A stretch of DNA of 64,000 nucleotides from NCBI RefSeq assembly GCF_024868665.1, contig NC_079892.1, positions 4,439,607 through 4,503,606 on the forward strand, written 5' to 3'. Below the pieces are notes generated by a model. The model was not told the origin of the DNA. It saw only the letters and a list, made by a program, of their open reading frames with translations, and searched no databases. Made by a program: the position numbers and the translations under genes. Below, in pieces: positions 50,065-63,640 of the stretch. The stretch comes from Triplophysa rosa (Eukaryota; Chordata; Actinopteri; Cypriniformes; Nemacheilidae). Position 1 is the stretch's first letter. Every line of letters starts with the position of its first letter.

Positions 50065-51639
50065 TTTATTGTGTTAGTTAGCTCTGTATTTTTTTTTTAG
50101 TTATTATGGCTTAAATCAAAACAAACCACCTGAAGTTCGATTGATATTAATTGGAATGCACAAAAAAAAAACATGGTTTTTGAAATCTCATTTTGGAACC
50201 AAACTCCTCATATGTTGTTAGTATTATAGCAATACTAATTAAATTAAAGTAGTTTAATATTATATTTCTTGTCATTACTTGTTCTATGTATAATGCTTCG
50301 GCAATATTGTAACTAAACACAATCACAAAGAGAGAGAGGGGGAGAGAGAGAGATTGCACAGCCCTACACCACAGAGAGGCCAACTGTTCCTGCAGAGGTG
50401 AATGGGTGATCACAGACCGGTCAGATTATTGAAGCAGAGGATTCTGGGCGACACAGAATTTGTCTAAACCGACTGCAAATCTAAACGGCTTTACATACAT
50501 TATTAGATGAAAAAAATGCAGTAATTATTTATACTTTTGCAGTAAGAAATTTACTTGTAAAGTAAGGCTTACGCCACAAAAACATTCGTCAAGGTTCTTG
50601 TTTTAAAAAATAGTTTGCTTGATACTGGTGATACTATTTAATATGAATAATGACTGACTGCCACACACACGCAGCACAGACTCGCACCTTAACCGCAAAA
50701 CAGCCATCACACACACCATCATCTTTCTCTCCTCATGATCACGGGATAAGAGACTCCAGAGAAGAATAAATGAGAATAGATTTAATAGATGGATATCTGT
50801 TAAACTGACACAAACAGAAGACACGGTGCTATTATGAAAGGCCTGTCTTACAGACGCTGACACACTGGCAGATTACTAAATCATAACCTTTAATAGACAC
50901 CCTCCTGCATGATTTGGTATTTTTTGCTTACAAATTTATGAAGAATAAGTGTAGAGTAGTTTTTGGCAACAGACTTCAAACTTAAAATTTCTGCTTTGAA
51001 CCTTCTGCCCTTTAAGGATTCATACTGGAGTGCCTAATGCACCACGGAGCAGATTATCTATTCCAGGCTAAAGTTGTGGTTCTGAATATCAAAAAACGTT
51101 TTGCCATGCTTACGAGTGATGGAGCACAGCGGCTGAGCGTCTCGCTGTTGTTCTAACTCTATAAAATGCGAACGAAATCGTTCTTTGTGAGTCTAAATGA
51201 CGCCAGCTGTGCTTTAATGGACCTGAATGGACACATCTCAGGTGCAGGGGGACGCTGATGTTGCCCGGAGCTATACTTTTGCCTGCAGGACGCCTTTATC
51301 TTTCAGCCCATATAAACACATCAGGGGGAGATAATAATCGTATTGTGCTGTCAGGAAGATGAACTCGATCTAATTTAATCATCATGTCAGGAACCTTACA
51401 TATATCGCAAAGAGGAAATGCAAGAAACCATTTCACAGAAATACACACAAAGACTACCATTTTAAAGTTCAGAAGCAATTATTCTTTTAGTAATGTTTTT
51501 TCCACTTTTTAGAATAATAGTGAACTTACCAAAACTATGGAATGATGCAAATGTAAGTATGGGAACTATGTTTCTGTAACCGTTGATGTACTGGGATGCT
51601 TTTTAAAACACACCCATGGGAACGTCTTCAACAGTGTTT

Positions 51640-51990
51640 CAGTCAAATGTTTCAAAACTTTTAAATGGTAGTTCATTTCTCACCTGTACGTTGGTTTTTG
51701 TACTTCTCTACATTAGGAAGCATCTATCATAGCTTTTAGTCCACTATATTTCATACATGCAATTTACTCATTTTACTTAAGTACATTAAAAATCTAGTAG
51801 TTTCATTAATTTTGAGTAAAAATACTCGAGTAAAAGAAAGTATTAGATATGCAATGTACTTAAAAACGTAATAAAGGGAAAAAATTGTGAAATGTATTGG
51901 CATAAAACGTGTGATATATGCCTCCAAAGTACAAAATACTCTTACCAAGTACAAATACTTGAAAATGTACTTGAGCATAAAAATGATTCA
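51640..51990. mobile_element. Degenerate DNA transposon of the 'TACTTGAGTA' type
   Basis: Repeated AAGTAC and TACTTGAG words (GTACATTAAAAATC, AAATACTCGAGTAAAAG, AAATGTACTTGAGCA) resemble a common teleost hAT-like repeat. The ends are not resolved. Confidence 0.4.
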
Positions 51991-53702
51991 GTTTTATACG
52001 TGTTTCTCATGACCCTAACAATCTTTTAATCAGCTGTATGTTTAAATATTAGAAATGACCTTTGTAGACAAAACTATTATTGTTTCATTATTGTTGATTT
52101 CATTAGAAAACAAAACAAATCTAATTTGGAAATAAATGGATCACTTGGACCGAATAATAAAGAAAAGGCAGCCAATTGAGTAACCTCACGACGCTGGCTT
52201 ATAAAATGCCAGGAGTACGATTTTGTCAATTCTAGGCAAATATGCTAGAATAGAACTTGTTTTTGATTTCTTTTGGATGCTTTTAGTCACAACCTGTTTT
52301 CTACAATCTAAAACGTGGAAAACAAAATAAATAAAGAATAAGTGTGTCAAAACTTTAACTTTACTGTATATGTCCATGGGCACTCACTCGACTTGGCACC
52401 GAGAATAACAGTTGTCATCAGTTGTCTTCTCACTGCTTTCTTCTGTGTATCTCAGAAACAGCTCTTTGAACCCAACCAAACAAGTCCATCAGAAAACGTG
52501 CACGAAATCCAAAACAGACTGCGCCAAGCTTTCAAGTTGGCACATGGCAAGAGAAAGCAACAACCTTACAGCTCCCATACAGAATCTCATGCTCCTGATT
52601 CAAGCGTATTGAATGGCAGCGGGTATGTCACTATATGTAAACAACTAGATTGTAATATTAACTCAAAAAGCTGTACACGGCTGCTTCAATCTTTATTCAA
52701 ACCCATGAGCTTTTCTTCACAAGCCCTTTTGTGGGGGGAAATTGCATTAATGAACTCTGATAAGAACACACAGCCCTTATTTTATTCAGCTCTCTCAAAT
52801 AACCTATTAAATGTACGTTCTCCCCTGCCTCATCATTAACAATTCTCCCTCTCTTCCCTTCTCTGCCTTTCTATCCTACGACAGCAGGACAATTGAACCT
52901 CACCTCCGTTAAACAGGTGCTTTAGTACCAGAGGAACCAGGTGAGCAACAATCCGTCACCTTCTCGGCTGCAAGCTTTAACCTTTCAATTTAGAAGCAGA
53001 ATTAATACGGCCAGTTCCGCGCCGCCTCGAACAGCTGCCTCACAGGTGCAACCCAGAAAAGCGAGACGCGCACACGGCGCACACACTCCAGAATGCACCT
53101 GTAGTGTACGTTATTGGTCCACAGGTTCAGCTTGTCTACGTCCAGCTGCAGGCCTGCTAAAAACCAACGTTCCAGTTCTGCAGAGGTTGGCTGACGTCAG
53201 CCTGGCCTTGACTTGAGGTTAGGGGCTGATTCAGGTCATTGCCTTTAGCTGAGGTTCGATTTGGGCAGGGCAGGGGAGCATTGGCCCTTATTGAGTCGTG
53301 AGACCTGCCTCCACACCGCTTTTAAGAACGGGCCACCTTTTCCGCAAGAACTGAGATAATATCGGCTATTTCTAGATCTCAAGTAATGCATTATAAAAGC
53401 ACTCTACAAAGAAAAGATAGGTCAGTACGGTTGAGTAGACGAGTTGTTGGACAAGCATTTTGACCCATCTTTTCATGACCCGAGATCTAGAAAAATCTAC
53501 TGATTTTTTTCTTTTTACTTTAATATCTTTAAAACTCCTGTTGTTAGCATGCCAACATTCCAAGGCTTATTGCTAGTTTCAATACACTAAAGTACAGTAC
53601 AATAAACCCTTAGAAGTAACGTCTCGAAATTGATTCCCGTATAATTCATCTGCCCTACAAAAAAATAAATAAACGTCTATGTGGATATAACTATTTTAAG
53701 AG

Positions 53703-53890
53703 GGCCAATTCGTATGAATTCGTACAATGTGCAACGTACAAAAACATACAGATATTAGAAAAAAGCAATACTGAAGCAAGCAACCCCCACCCCGAAACCC
53801 AACATCACTGGCGTGAAAGCAAATCCAACTAAAGACTGGAAAGACTCTTGTCTGACATCACTAAGTTAATGTGCCAAATGTAAGGGATAT
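53703..53890 (+). mobile_element. Fragment of a dispersed repeat with an ATTCGTA start
   Basis: GGGCCAATTCGTATGAATTC, then GTACAATGTGCAACGTAC and CCCCACCCCGAAACCCAACA. The layout is that of a common cyprinid repeat; the right boundary is uncertain. Confidence 0.5.
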
Positions 53891-54502
53891 GTTAAATAGG
53901 CAAAAATGTTTGCCTCTCTATCGCCATCTCTGTTTAAAACATAAAATTGCAGGTTACGTTATGTACGTTATTTACAGTTGTCAAATGATGACTGACATTT
54001 GCCCTAAAATCATACCTAGCTTATAAATCATTATTATAAGCTTGAACACTACTATTTGCACAAAATCTGATTTTTGTACATCTAAAAAATCGGATTGGTG
54101 TTTTAAAACGAAGAGTCAACTGCTAAACTCATACTCACCCGACTACTTTTTCAGACAACCCACCAACAAATCAATTTTTCAACTCTGTAGTTTCTGAACA
54201 TCCCTGCTACCCGGGCCGTGTGAGGCCATCGGTTGCATCAAAATGGCTGTTTTATGATGTCGAGCAGATAATTCCAGGAGACTGATGGGGCGAGACAGAG
54301 CTCTGATTGATCGGGGCATCGACTAGAGAAATGTGCTGCGCTCAACGCATAGAGAAACCTCTCGAGGAAAAACCCACACGTGCACACTTCAAGACGCTCG
54401 GATCAAAGAGAAGGAGATTAATGAAAGGTCAATGCGAGTGTGCTGGAATGAACCATAAACGCTGCATGAATGTATGGAACAGATCAGCGATTATGTATTC
54501 TT

Positions 54503-54595
54503 AAAGGTACAGTTCACCTAAAAACGAGTATCTGTCTCTGTCTTATTTGTGTCATTACGTTCATTTAAATCCAAACTTGTATGAACTTGAGAGCC
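54503..54595 (+). mobile_element. Angel-like MITE left-arm fragment
   Basis: TTAAAGGTACAGTTCACCTA, then a diverged continuation ending AACTTGTATGAACTT. Confidence 0.6.
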
Positions 54596-57500
54596 AGATC
54601 AGTGTGATTCATGAACAAAATGTTCATTTTAATTCAGTTCTTTTTAACCAATCAATTGACTTGGTTAACAGGGTAAATGATTCGTTTTTGAATCAAACTA
54701 ATGTGACCATGAATGCTGACTAAAATGGAGGATAGTGGGATACATTTCTGTTTTTTTATCTATAATGTGACTATTATTATAATGCACCTTTTAATACAAT
54801 GAGTAAATAAGCACATTTTCACTTTTTTCAAGTTTTATACCCCTGTTAAAACAAATCCTTGATTCATCAGTGCACATTGTGCTCTGAATTTGAGAGGCTT
54901 CTCAACTAGACATGAAATGATTGTTTAAAAGCTACAAGATGCGTTATTGCATTACACATTGTCATTTAGTGTCTGTGAAGCAAGGTCGATCGCACCATTA
55001 CTCACAACGGTGCTTTGAATACAAACCACACAACATTTGCCGATGGATGAATTCTGACATCACAAAAAGGCTTTCTTTAAGAAAAACACAAGACAAAAAC
55101 ATCAATTCAATGTCATCTTCCTCGCCTCTTCGGACCATGAATCAATACACGCTACCTACATAACCTCCTGCACGTGGCCTTGTACTTGGACTACCGGGAA
55201 AGAAATCTCTATGCCGTGAAAATGTAGACAATGAGCCTGGATCTCTCGCGCCGTTTAATCTGCCTTTCATAGTGAAGCAAATCCCCCGTGAGAATTTATT
55301 CCCCGGGACAATGAAAAGATTGACAGGCGGGTTGCATTATTGATAGAAGTCTCCAGCAGTTTAAGAAATGAATACTACTTCACGCCTAAGCTGGGTTTTA
55401 CACGGGCTAATCTCCCTTATTTCAAAGTTTTTTATTACGTAGAACGCAGGCACGAATAACTGACGGAAAGCTTGGGAATCACACATAAACTATCGTCAAC
55501 AAACTGTATGTATTTATCTTCGGAGTTGATTTTAGTTTTGTGTGGCCACAAAAAAGTTCCTCATCAAGCACGAAGGACATCAGACATGGATTTAGACTGT
55601 ATTCACTTATTTTAACCGTGATTAATTCCTGCTCGCGCCCACAGTGCTCTAAAGTAGTACGCATGTAGAACAGGCTCATGGGATATTGTCACAATAAGCC
55701 CAGAGACATCCATCAGCACACCCCAAAAATACTACAGATATGAAACACAGATTTCTGTTACCCAGAGCTTGAAAAAACAATGTCGTTCATCAATTACAAG
55801 ACATTACGACATAACCATTTTAATAAATCTCAAAAATCCTGCCCGAGGCAATTCCACAAATCATCCGCAACGCGAACCTCAATCTTAATATGGGACAATA
55901 AATGTATTGACATCTATGCTTTACGACCGGAGTATAAAAGTCATCTGTTTTTCCGATAAACGCCGTTCTGCTTCTCCTGCCGGTTGACGCAGGCTGAGCG
56001 AGAAAAAAGTTTGGAGGATGTACGGAGTGAGAAATGGAGCGTCCCTGCAGAAACATGAATCACTCTGCATCATTCACCGACAAACAAATGTCATCGCTTC
56101 ACCCAACCCGGCAGCTCCATCATGCTAAAGCTCCTGACAGCCAAGGAACATAAAATGAGAGGCCCAATCCGTTTCCCCAAGGCAACATCACTTTATCATT
56201 CCTCTACTTTTTTCCACCAGTACCTGAAAGAGACGGAAGATAAAAAAAGTCAGTTGTTCGCCTTAGGGAATAGGGGCAGGTGCTTGAAGGTGGGAACGCA
56301 ATGAGGGCTTTGCTTTTTTAAGCTGTTTTTAATGAAACAAACATCAGTATTGTTTACATTAATTTACTGTTCCTTCTGCTAGTGATGCTCAGACTGTCTC
56401 CAGAATTCTGATATTTAAAGATGGCTAAGATCCCAAGATCACCATTCCTTCAGTTCTTGGCAGGATTTTTAGTGTTAAACACATGAAATCTCTTCGGTTT
56501 ACAATGAAAAGCTCAAAAAAACCTGCTGAATACATGTGACCTCCGTATGTGACTGTAATGCAAAGGGGGTTCTTGTGCTAATGCAGCCCTCTGAGCTTCA
56601 GAATGGGCGTCCGGCCAACAGGAAGTCCTCTCAAAGGGTGACGGGGAGCGGGCGGGCGGGCAGGCATGCACCGACTGCTTCAGCGGAAGAAAATGGAGAT
56701 CATCGGGTGGATAGACATAATACAGTCTTCGCACACGAAACAGCCTTAAATTCATGAAAAGCTCGACCTTGTGCAGAGCTGGCACAATACAAACCTTGTG
56801 AACGAGATGGCAAATACCTAGAAATGTAATTCATTGAATCAGCATAACAAGAACGTGAAAAACTAAATGATGAACAAGAGATTGTTTACTGCAAAGATGG
56901 CAATGAAAATAGGTCACTCTTTGGTTTAGCAAAGGTAGTGCTACACAGAGCTCATGTTTGAAAAGCATTCAGGTGTTTTGCGCAGGCTAAAAAGTAATCA
57001 CAGACAAGAGTCATAGATTCTCTAAAGCCTCACAACCTTCTGCTTTAAAGGTCAAACTGGTCAACACCTTTTCATCACACAACCTCGAAGCAGTTGGCTG
57101 TAACCACATTTATCCTCTCATCCTAAAGCCAATTCACATCAACAAACATTGGAAATGTTAAGCATCATACACACTAATTATTTAAGCCAATCATGTTTGA
57201 AATATAAAAAAAAGATCTGTCAATATCTTATTGACTTCCAACATATCATTATGAAGCCAAACGCCAACTGCTGGTACTTGCAATACAAGGTATAGATTTT
57301 TCCTGGTGTGGAGAGGACAGGTAAGTATCATTGACAGCTATGACCTAGGAATATGCGGCATGGGTAATCCAGGCACATTTGTGCAGCTTTCCTTTTAAAA
57401 CGAGTCTCATTTGATGTCTCCAAGTAAGAATTGCCAACGTGAATCCTGGCCTTATTCCACACTGCAATGTGGTTAACCTTAGTGTTTCATAGTTGCCGAT

Positions 57501-58096
57501 AAAAAGAATGCGTTGCTACTACTAACAAGTAAATAAAACGTCAGATCTGAACCGTGTATGTCAGCAAAAGGCACTAGGAAGTGGAAAAAACACAAGTGCG
57601 GTTCTGCTGTTTTTTTGGATTTGGATTTCAGCACCACGGCAATGGACAGCTCCCGAATCAAGGCCAAACTCCGCGAGCCCTCAGTAAATCATATCCAGTC
57701 CATTAAGTCGTGTAGAAGCCATTCAAACTGTCTTATCAACGTGAATTTAGCCTGAAAGAGCGGGCAAAAAGAGCGGAAAACACTCTGACCAGTTACCCAA
57801 CTTGCATTTGACGTAATTAATATTAAAGTGCAACACTTCCAATGTGACAAACACGAACAACTACATATTTGTACAGTATGTTGGCGGTGTGCATCTGCGT
57901 TTGCTGTTTTCTTAGTGCAAAGCAGAGACGAATCGGACCAGCATCAGACAAGCAAAAGAAGCAACAGCCTGCATCTCTGCCTCATACTAACAGTGTCTGA
58001 TCACCATCCAAATAACTGCAAATCTCCATTCATACCTGATGAATTTTATAACGGGTCAAAATAATCGTGCATAAAATTGAATGTGATACAACAAAG

Positions 58097-58131
58097 GCTT
58101 GAATGAAAAAATGAATGAAAGAATGAATGAA
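58097..58131 (+). repeat. (GAAT)n short tandem repeat
   Basis: Imperfect GAAT units next to the candidate first exon. Confidence 0.8.
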
Positions 58132-58184
58132 TCGAGCGCAAAGGAGGAACACTGTGCAATTGTCAATAGCGCACACATTTATCA

Positions 58185-58197
58185 CGCGCGCGCGCGC
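58185..58197. repeat. (CG)n run
   Basis: Six CG steps flanked by CA/AC steps. This alternating purine-pyrimidine run can adopt Z-DNA. It lies about 320 bp inside the putative intron from the candidate donor. Confidence 0.85.
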
Positions 58198-58517
58198 ACG
58201 TACACACGAGAGGGATAAAAGAGAAGAAAAAAGCATGTTTACTGATAGTTGGTAAGAGACGGCTTCTTTAGTTATATTTTTATATAAATAATAGACGGCT
58301 GTATCACGTTCACGCATTTGGTGACAATTCAACTCATACAATTGTATATTTAATTCACACAGACGTTAATGTTTTTTGTGCTAAAGGTGTATAAAAACGT
58401 AAGGAATCAAAGCTTTAAATGATTTGACACCATTTCGCTTTCACGGCTTTGATCCTGATATGATGCATTAGGTGGCAGAAAGACATCCAAGTGGCCAGTA
58501 AGGCGAAGAAAAGAATG

Positions 58518-58523
58518 ACTTAC
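58518..58523 (-). other. Candidate splice donor (GTAAGT)
   Basis: Plus-strand ACTTAC is GTAAGT on the minus strand, with A at exon positions -1 to -4. It sits at the 3' edge of the CpG-rich block and is compatible with joining to the acceptor at 12285-12286, directly or through further UTR exons. Confidence 0.4.
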
Positions 58524-60000
58524 TTTTCTCCAGGCTTTACGCGGTTCAAATAGCAGGCAAAAACACGAAGAGCGCCGTTCCGTTCCCTTCTGAACGAGAA
58601 CCGCAACGAAAATCCATCTGCAATTCTCCGGCAAATTGGCACGGTGCAAAGGAAATGTTCTTCGGCGCGTAGTTTGGGGTATCCAAGCAGAAAGCGCCTG
58701 TCCTGTAGGCACGAGCAGCGACAAGATCCTACAGCAGTTTCGCATTCACGATCTTCTATGAGAAGAATTTCGCTCCGGTAAATCCATTCGATCCTTCTAT
58801 CAATGCCAGTATAGACGCGGCGATCAAAAGAACGCACGCAAGTGCTTCTAGACTAGAGCAAATATTTCGATGCAACCTCTATGTGCATCATTTGAATCCA
58901 AGTCTTTTCCTGCTGATGGATCCAAATCAATTCGACGTTTTCCCGGACTGATGAGTCATTCCTGACGCTTAAAAAAACACAAATTTTGGTTTTCGGATTC
59001 TGCCAGTGCACCCGAAGGCATCTAGCTGGTCTTATCCCTGAGACTGACCATTCCCCGCATCTTCCTTCCAGTCTTCAACAGTGCATCAGTGTAGAGGGAT
59101 GCGGTTCTTATTCCACAGCCAGGATTTAAAATTGAACTTTTCTCAACCTTTTCTTCCCCCCCTAACGCGTCCGATCTGATTAGATTTCTACTCACAGCCC
59201 AGTGCGGATTTCAAGACGCTTATTTCCTCTAAATGTGGTTATGTCCAACGGAATGCACTGCAAGACAATAGTGCGTTGAAAAAAAAAACAAATACTCGAA
59301 CATCACATCAAATGATTCCGACAATTTCCAAATCCAAGAACATCAGCATAAAAAAGAGACAAATCCTGGAAGTTTCTTGTTTATGAAAGTAGACAAAAAC
59401 GCGCTTTAAGGAGTGAGTCAAATCATTCCCTTTCTGGTTAAATAGCCAGTTATTAGACCACAAAATCAAATCGTCGTAGTTCCAGACGCGCACAAACTTG
59501 TCAGATGTCGGAGAGGAGGGATTCATCAAAAGCTACATCCGCTGGGTATTCTCATCCCCCAACTCGATGCTGCTCTCGCTCTGCGTGCTTCACGGACAAA
59601 CTCCGACGAAAGCAATCCACCGATAGCACACAGGAGGGCAGGCTACGAAAATCCAACCGAAGGATGGTGCGCTCCTTGCTTCGCGTCGACCCTTATTACA
59701 GTGCGCAACGCAGCGCTTAAGAGCACAGCTACAAGTGAGTCAGGCGTAGAGAGGTGAGAATCATTGAATGCGTCGATACAGTCTCTAAGAACTGCGACGA
59801 ATTCAGTTGAAATATCTTGCGTGGTACCTGGACGTGTCCACTGACGCGCAGCTCACCAAAGTATGCAGCAGGGTCCCTACCTCTCCACAGCTAGTGTGCG
59901 CTCTCAGTCAGTCACACACTGGTGACACCGAGAATCTTGTATTGACAGTGCAACCCCGAGTCTAAACTCTCCCTCTAGCCGTCCTCACCGGCGTCTGCTT
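58524..60000 (-). promoter_or_regulatory. CpG-rich candidate promoter and first non-coding exon of lrrc4c
   Basis: The block is unusually CpG-dense for this window, mainly at 58540-58860 and 59480-60000. It is free of the recognised transposons. On the minus strand it ends in a good splice donor, GAAAA|GTAAGTC, whose GTAAGT complements plus 58518-58523. lrrc4c lies downstream on the same strand and its coding exon needs an upstream exon, so this is the best candidate in view. No long family-like reading frame is present, as expected for a UTR exon. The TSS is not defined; the upper limit at 60000 is only where CpG density falls. It could instead belong to an unrelated transcript. Confidence 0.4.
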
Positions 60001-60009
60001 TGATGCGCA

Positions 60010-61625
60010 AAAGTCAATGCTCCGATAATATTGCCATCTTACCAATGATTAGTTGATCGTAATAACCTTGAACGCTAAATAGATTATATTATAAGGGGGT
60101 GTGCTCGTTTGGAACAGTATAGAGGAGGTTTGACGCACACATGTGCGTGCATGATAGTCTAGTCTACTATATGTACAACGTGTGCGCGCCTCGTGCACTG
60201 CAACTTCCTGTCTAGCGCAGAAGGGACGCGACTGCCACCTACCGACTTTCCATCCAGTTGTCTAGACGTTGAGCCACCTGAGCGCATGAGGACATAAAAG
60301 CAAAAAAGCAACCATCCTTTTTTCAGACATCAGATTATAACCACAGGCTGACCACGACGCGCAGATGCTTCCGAGTTGTTATATCCGTGCACAGGGACTA
60401 CAGTGATACACACAGGCATATTCAACGATCTCAGATCTCAAAAAGACCAAAATGCTCACAGAGGGAACAGTTTCCAGGTAGACGAATGTAGAGAATATGA
60501 ATGAGCTATAGAAAACCATCTAGAGAAATGATACATAGATAATAAGAATAAACACATTTACATTTCTTTAAGCAGTTCATACTGCGTTCAATATATTTCA
60601 TTAGTATGTGTCTCTTCTAAAATGACCTGATTACATTTTTTTACTGTTAACATATTGAAACACAAGGGTTGGTGGTACGTGCATCTAAAGAGGTCTTTGT
60701 CTTTAAGCAGCACTGATGAGATATTCTGACTACAACATTATTTATAAAAAAAGCAAAAATCAATGTGTGTTGGAAATTTAGAGAACTGTTTTCTCATTCC
60801 TTTGTCGGGACGTGCTTGTCAGCATCTCGTCACGTCCTGGCGCTTCGCGAACATCTCGTCATTTATCCGTCCACCTGTCTACCTGCCCATCGAGCGCAGC
60901 CAAATCAGCTAAATATGGGCGAAGATCAGCTCCTCTTCTCATGCTGTCAGATTGAGTCATTCTAATTGTTTGACATTAAAGGGCAGCTGTGTTTCTTTGA
61001 CTGACAGGTCCACTGTCTTCCGCAGTCTATTCTCACAAACACACCCGGAGAGCATGCAAACACGCACCTTAATCTGTAGGGCCCTCACAACAACAACATT
61101 TAGCCTTTTTCCAAACGCACCTCTGTGCAAACAAAAATATAAAAATATCACCTGACAGTTGTGGGTTGACTTATATGCCCAGACCATTATGAAGGTGCGG
61201 TAGCCTTGTTATGACAGCCTTATCTAAAGGTCCAGATTTAAAGCTTTCATTTTACCGCCCTTCAATGATTCTCCTGTGACCACTACATTTCACTTAGACT
61301 GTTATTTGCTCTGTGGGAACCATCTGAATGACCATAACATCTATCTTAATGCAACCATTCATTTCTCCACAGGGACACCAGAGGAAGACGTGACTGACAG
61401 TAGCGTTTTCTATAGCGGAGTGCTTTCCATTTTCAACCCAGAAAGGTTCAGCTCATAGAAGCTGATTGAATTAAATTAAAGCAGTTATATCTTGCCGGAT
61501 GTAGTGTTAAAGTCTACAGACAGTGCTAAAGAATACTGAACGCTCGTCTTTTATATAGCCGCGTATATTTACCAAACATGAATAAGACCTTGCGCTGCAT
61601 TATACCCTTTTAGCAACCACGGATA
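60010..61625. other. Flank upstream of the candidate promoter, nothing recognised
   Basis: Mixed-composition DNA with no identified gene or repeat family. A TATA-like minus-strand TTATAATATA complements about 60083-60092 and could serve the candidate promoter, but this is weak. Confidence 0.25.
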
Positions 61626-61629
61626 CATA

Positions 61630-61915
61630 CAGTAGAAAGGGAAATCTATGATTATTTACTCACACTTGTGTTGCTTCAAACCAGTTTTATTCCTTCTATG
61701 GAGTTCAAAGGAAGGATGATGTTAAACATCAATGAAAGTAAAGAGATAGAAAGCCCCAGTCTCCATTCACTTTCACCGTATAAAGAAATAATACTAGTGA
61801 ATGGGGACTGAGGCTGTCGTTCACTTTCACTTTCATTGTTTTAAAAAGTAGTAGTAAACAGCGACTGAGGTGGACGGTCCCTTGCAATGTGCCTTTAAAG
61901 GAGTTCAAGGTTGTT
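61630..61915 (+). mobile_element. Diverged MITE related to the Angel-like family
   Basis: ATGATTATTTACTCACACTT and GTTGCTTCAAACCAGTTTTA resemble the left arm. It then carries an internal inverted pair, CCCCAGTCTCCATTCACTTT and GTGAATGGGGACTGAGGCTG. Confidence 0.5.
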
Positions 61916-61975
61916 TCTAACCAGCCCTGTTTTCTGATCTTTAAATATCATTCGGTTTCATTCAAGGACAGCCTT

Positions 61976-62374
61976 AAAGGTCCAGTGTGTAATTTTCTGG
62001 AGGATCTATTGACAGAACTGTAATGTAATATACATAACTACTGTATGTCTTCAGGGGTGTATAAAGACCTTACATAATGAAGCGTTATGTTTTATTACCT
62101 TAGTATGAGCTATTTCTATCAACATACACCGCGGGTCCCCTTACAAGGAATTCGCCATGTTGTTTCTGCAGTAGCCCTTAACGGACAAACTGCTCTGCAG
62201 AGCATTTCGTAAATATGTTATCTCCTTCGGCAAAGAAGCAAAAATGTGACGACATCTTAGGCCCGTGTCAGTCACTGTAGTGCTTCGAAAAGGAGGAGGG
62301 AGAGGTGGAGTGAGCCGTTGGTTGCAATTCGCAACTTCACCGCTAGGTGCCGCTAAATTTCACTGGACCTTTAA
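61976..62374 (-). mobile_element. GGTCCAGTGTG repeat, complete copy
   Basis: About 400 bp with inverted ends TTAAAGGTCCAGTGTG and CACTGGACCTTTAAA. The interior (CGCTAGGTGCCGCTAAATTT, GATAACATATTTACG on minus) is shared with 42.0 and 45.0 kb. It is the reference copy in this window. Confidence 0.85.
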
Positions 62375-63640
62375 AAGATTCAGTCACCAGGCAAAAAAAA
62401 CGAAAATTCTCGAATTCTGAAGTTACATAGTAAACATAACAGCACACCCTTCCTTTACTAACCACAGAATTTGAAGTAACATCATTTTTGTAGAACAAAT
62501 GTGTGAGGCAACTCCAAATTCCAATACTGATTAAATCAAGCAAAAAGTTACAATTGCTACAATTAGTACTTGCTAAATACAAGCAATACAAAACAAATGA
62601 TTTAAAATACTGCAAAAACAATTCATTTGGTTTAGACGTGAGCAATGTGGAGAGAAAACCTCAAACAAAAACAATACACACCAAGACCCGTCTACGTCCC
62701 CTTTCTATTGGTGCTGGCTAACGTTGCCATGTCCTTCAGGAAAAGACCAAAGAGTTCTGTCGACTCTGCGTGTGAAAATAAATCTCCTTCGCCCTTCAGC
62801 CCTCGCGTCCTCTGCATCTTTTGGGACTTTATTCCAACTCGGGGGTCAAACATCACACCACAAAATCACTATAAAGTGCAGCACATCGAGCACAGGGCAG
62901 ACGGTCAATATCAAAGACCCTGTAGGACACCCCATCGTAAGGACAATGTCATTCTCCCACCGATGAAACATCTGGTTGCGTTCTACACGCAGCAGATTAA
63001 TATATACCTAGACAAACAGAGCGCAAGATGTGATCTAACAGGGTTCACAGAGGAGAACAGCTGTGGTTTGGGATGATAACCTAAATCAAACATGCCAGAG
63101 AGGTGTTTGAGTGAAGACAGATATATTTTCTCAATATAGGCTGATATTAGGCCTCTTTCATTGCTTTTCTGAACATTGTAAGATAACATCGGCTTTTTTG
63201 GCAGGGTCATTATCAGGTTCACAAGGAATCCTCTCACAGCTTTCCATCGAATACAAATAAATGTATACAAATAAATGTTCCACACGCGCCCCGGGCTGTG
63301 CACACGTGCTCCCATAAGAATTAAAAATCACAGGTGAAGTATCTTGGTTGTTTCTCCAGAAATGAGATTACACGGAGAGCGAACGCAAACGGTTACTCTA
63401 GTGTCGTGTGTCGTGGGATATTTCTCATGAGTAAACGACCCAGAAACCTCACATACTATACGCCACATGTTGAGTTTTAAAACTGAGGTCAGATTTGTCA
63501 ACAATCAAAAGTCAATATTATTGACATTTCTCATCAAACATATCTTATTTAATGATCTAATTTATTATATTTGTTAATTGTTATATGAATACTCAATCAG
63601 AACTGTTCATTTGATTCTCATCTGTGAAACAGCCCGATAC
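62375..63640. other. Non-coding interval, nothing recognised
   Basis: Open frames of up to 143 codons (62645-63076) overlap on both strands and lack recognisable domains, so they are probably chance. Confidence 0.3.

Larger units (their letters stand above)
48818..50213. mobile_element. 214-bp palindromic MITE split by a 1,170-bp insertion
   Basis: The ends at 48818-48846 and 50185-50213 are inverted repeats of 29 nt with one mismatch (core GTTTGGTTCCAAAATGAGAT). The two halves are separated at a 12-bp direct repeat TTTATTGTGTTA (48883-48894 and 50065-50076), which marks the insertion point. Confidence 0.8.

Noticed and set aside
52342..52839. 165-codon plus frame with HGHSLDLAPR, reminiscent of a LINE endonuclease motif
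   Set aside because: Only about ten residues resemble the motif; the rest shows no LINE domain, so I did not annotate a retroelement. A profile search of the translation would decide.
62645..63076. 143-codon plus frame
   Set aside because: No recognisable domain, overlaps other frames on both strands, and has no splice or promoter context that I can support.
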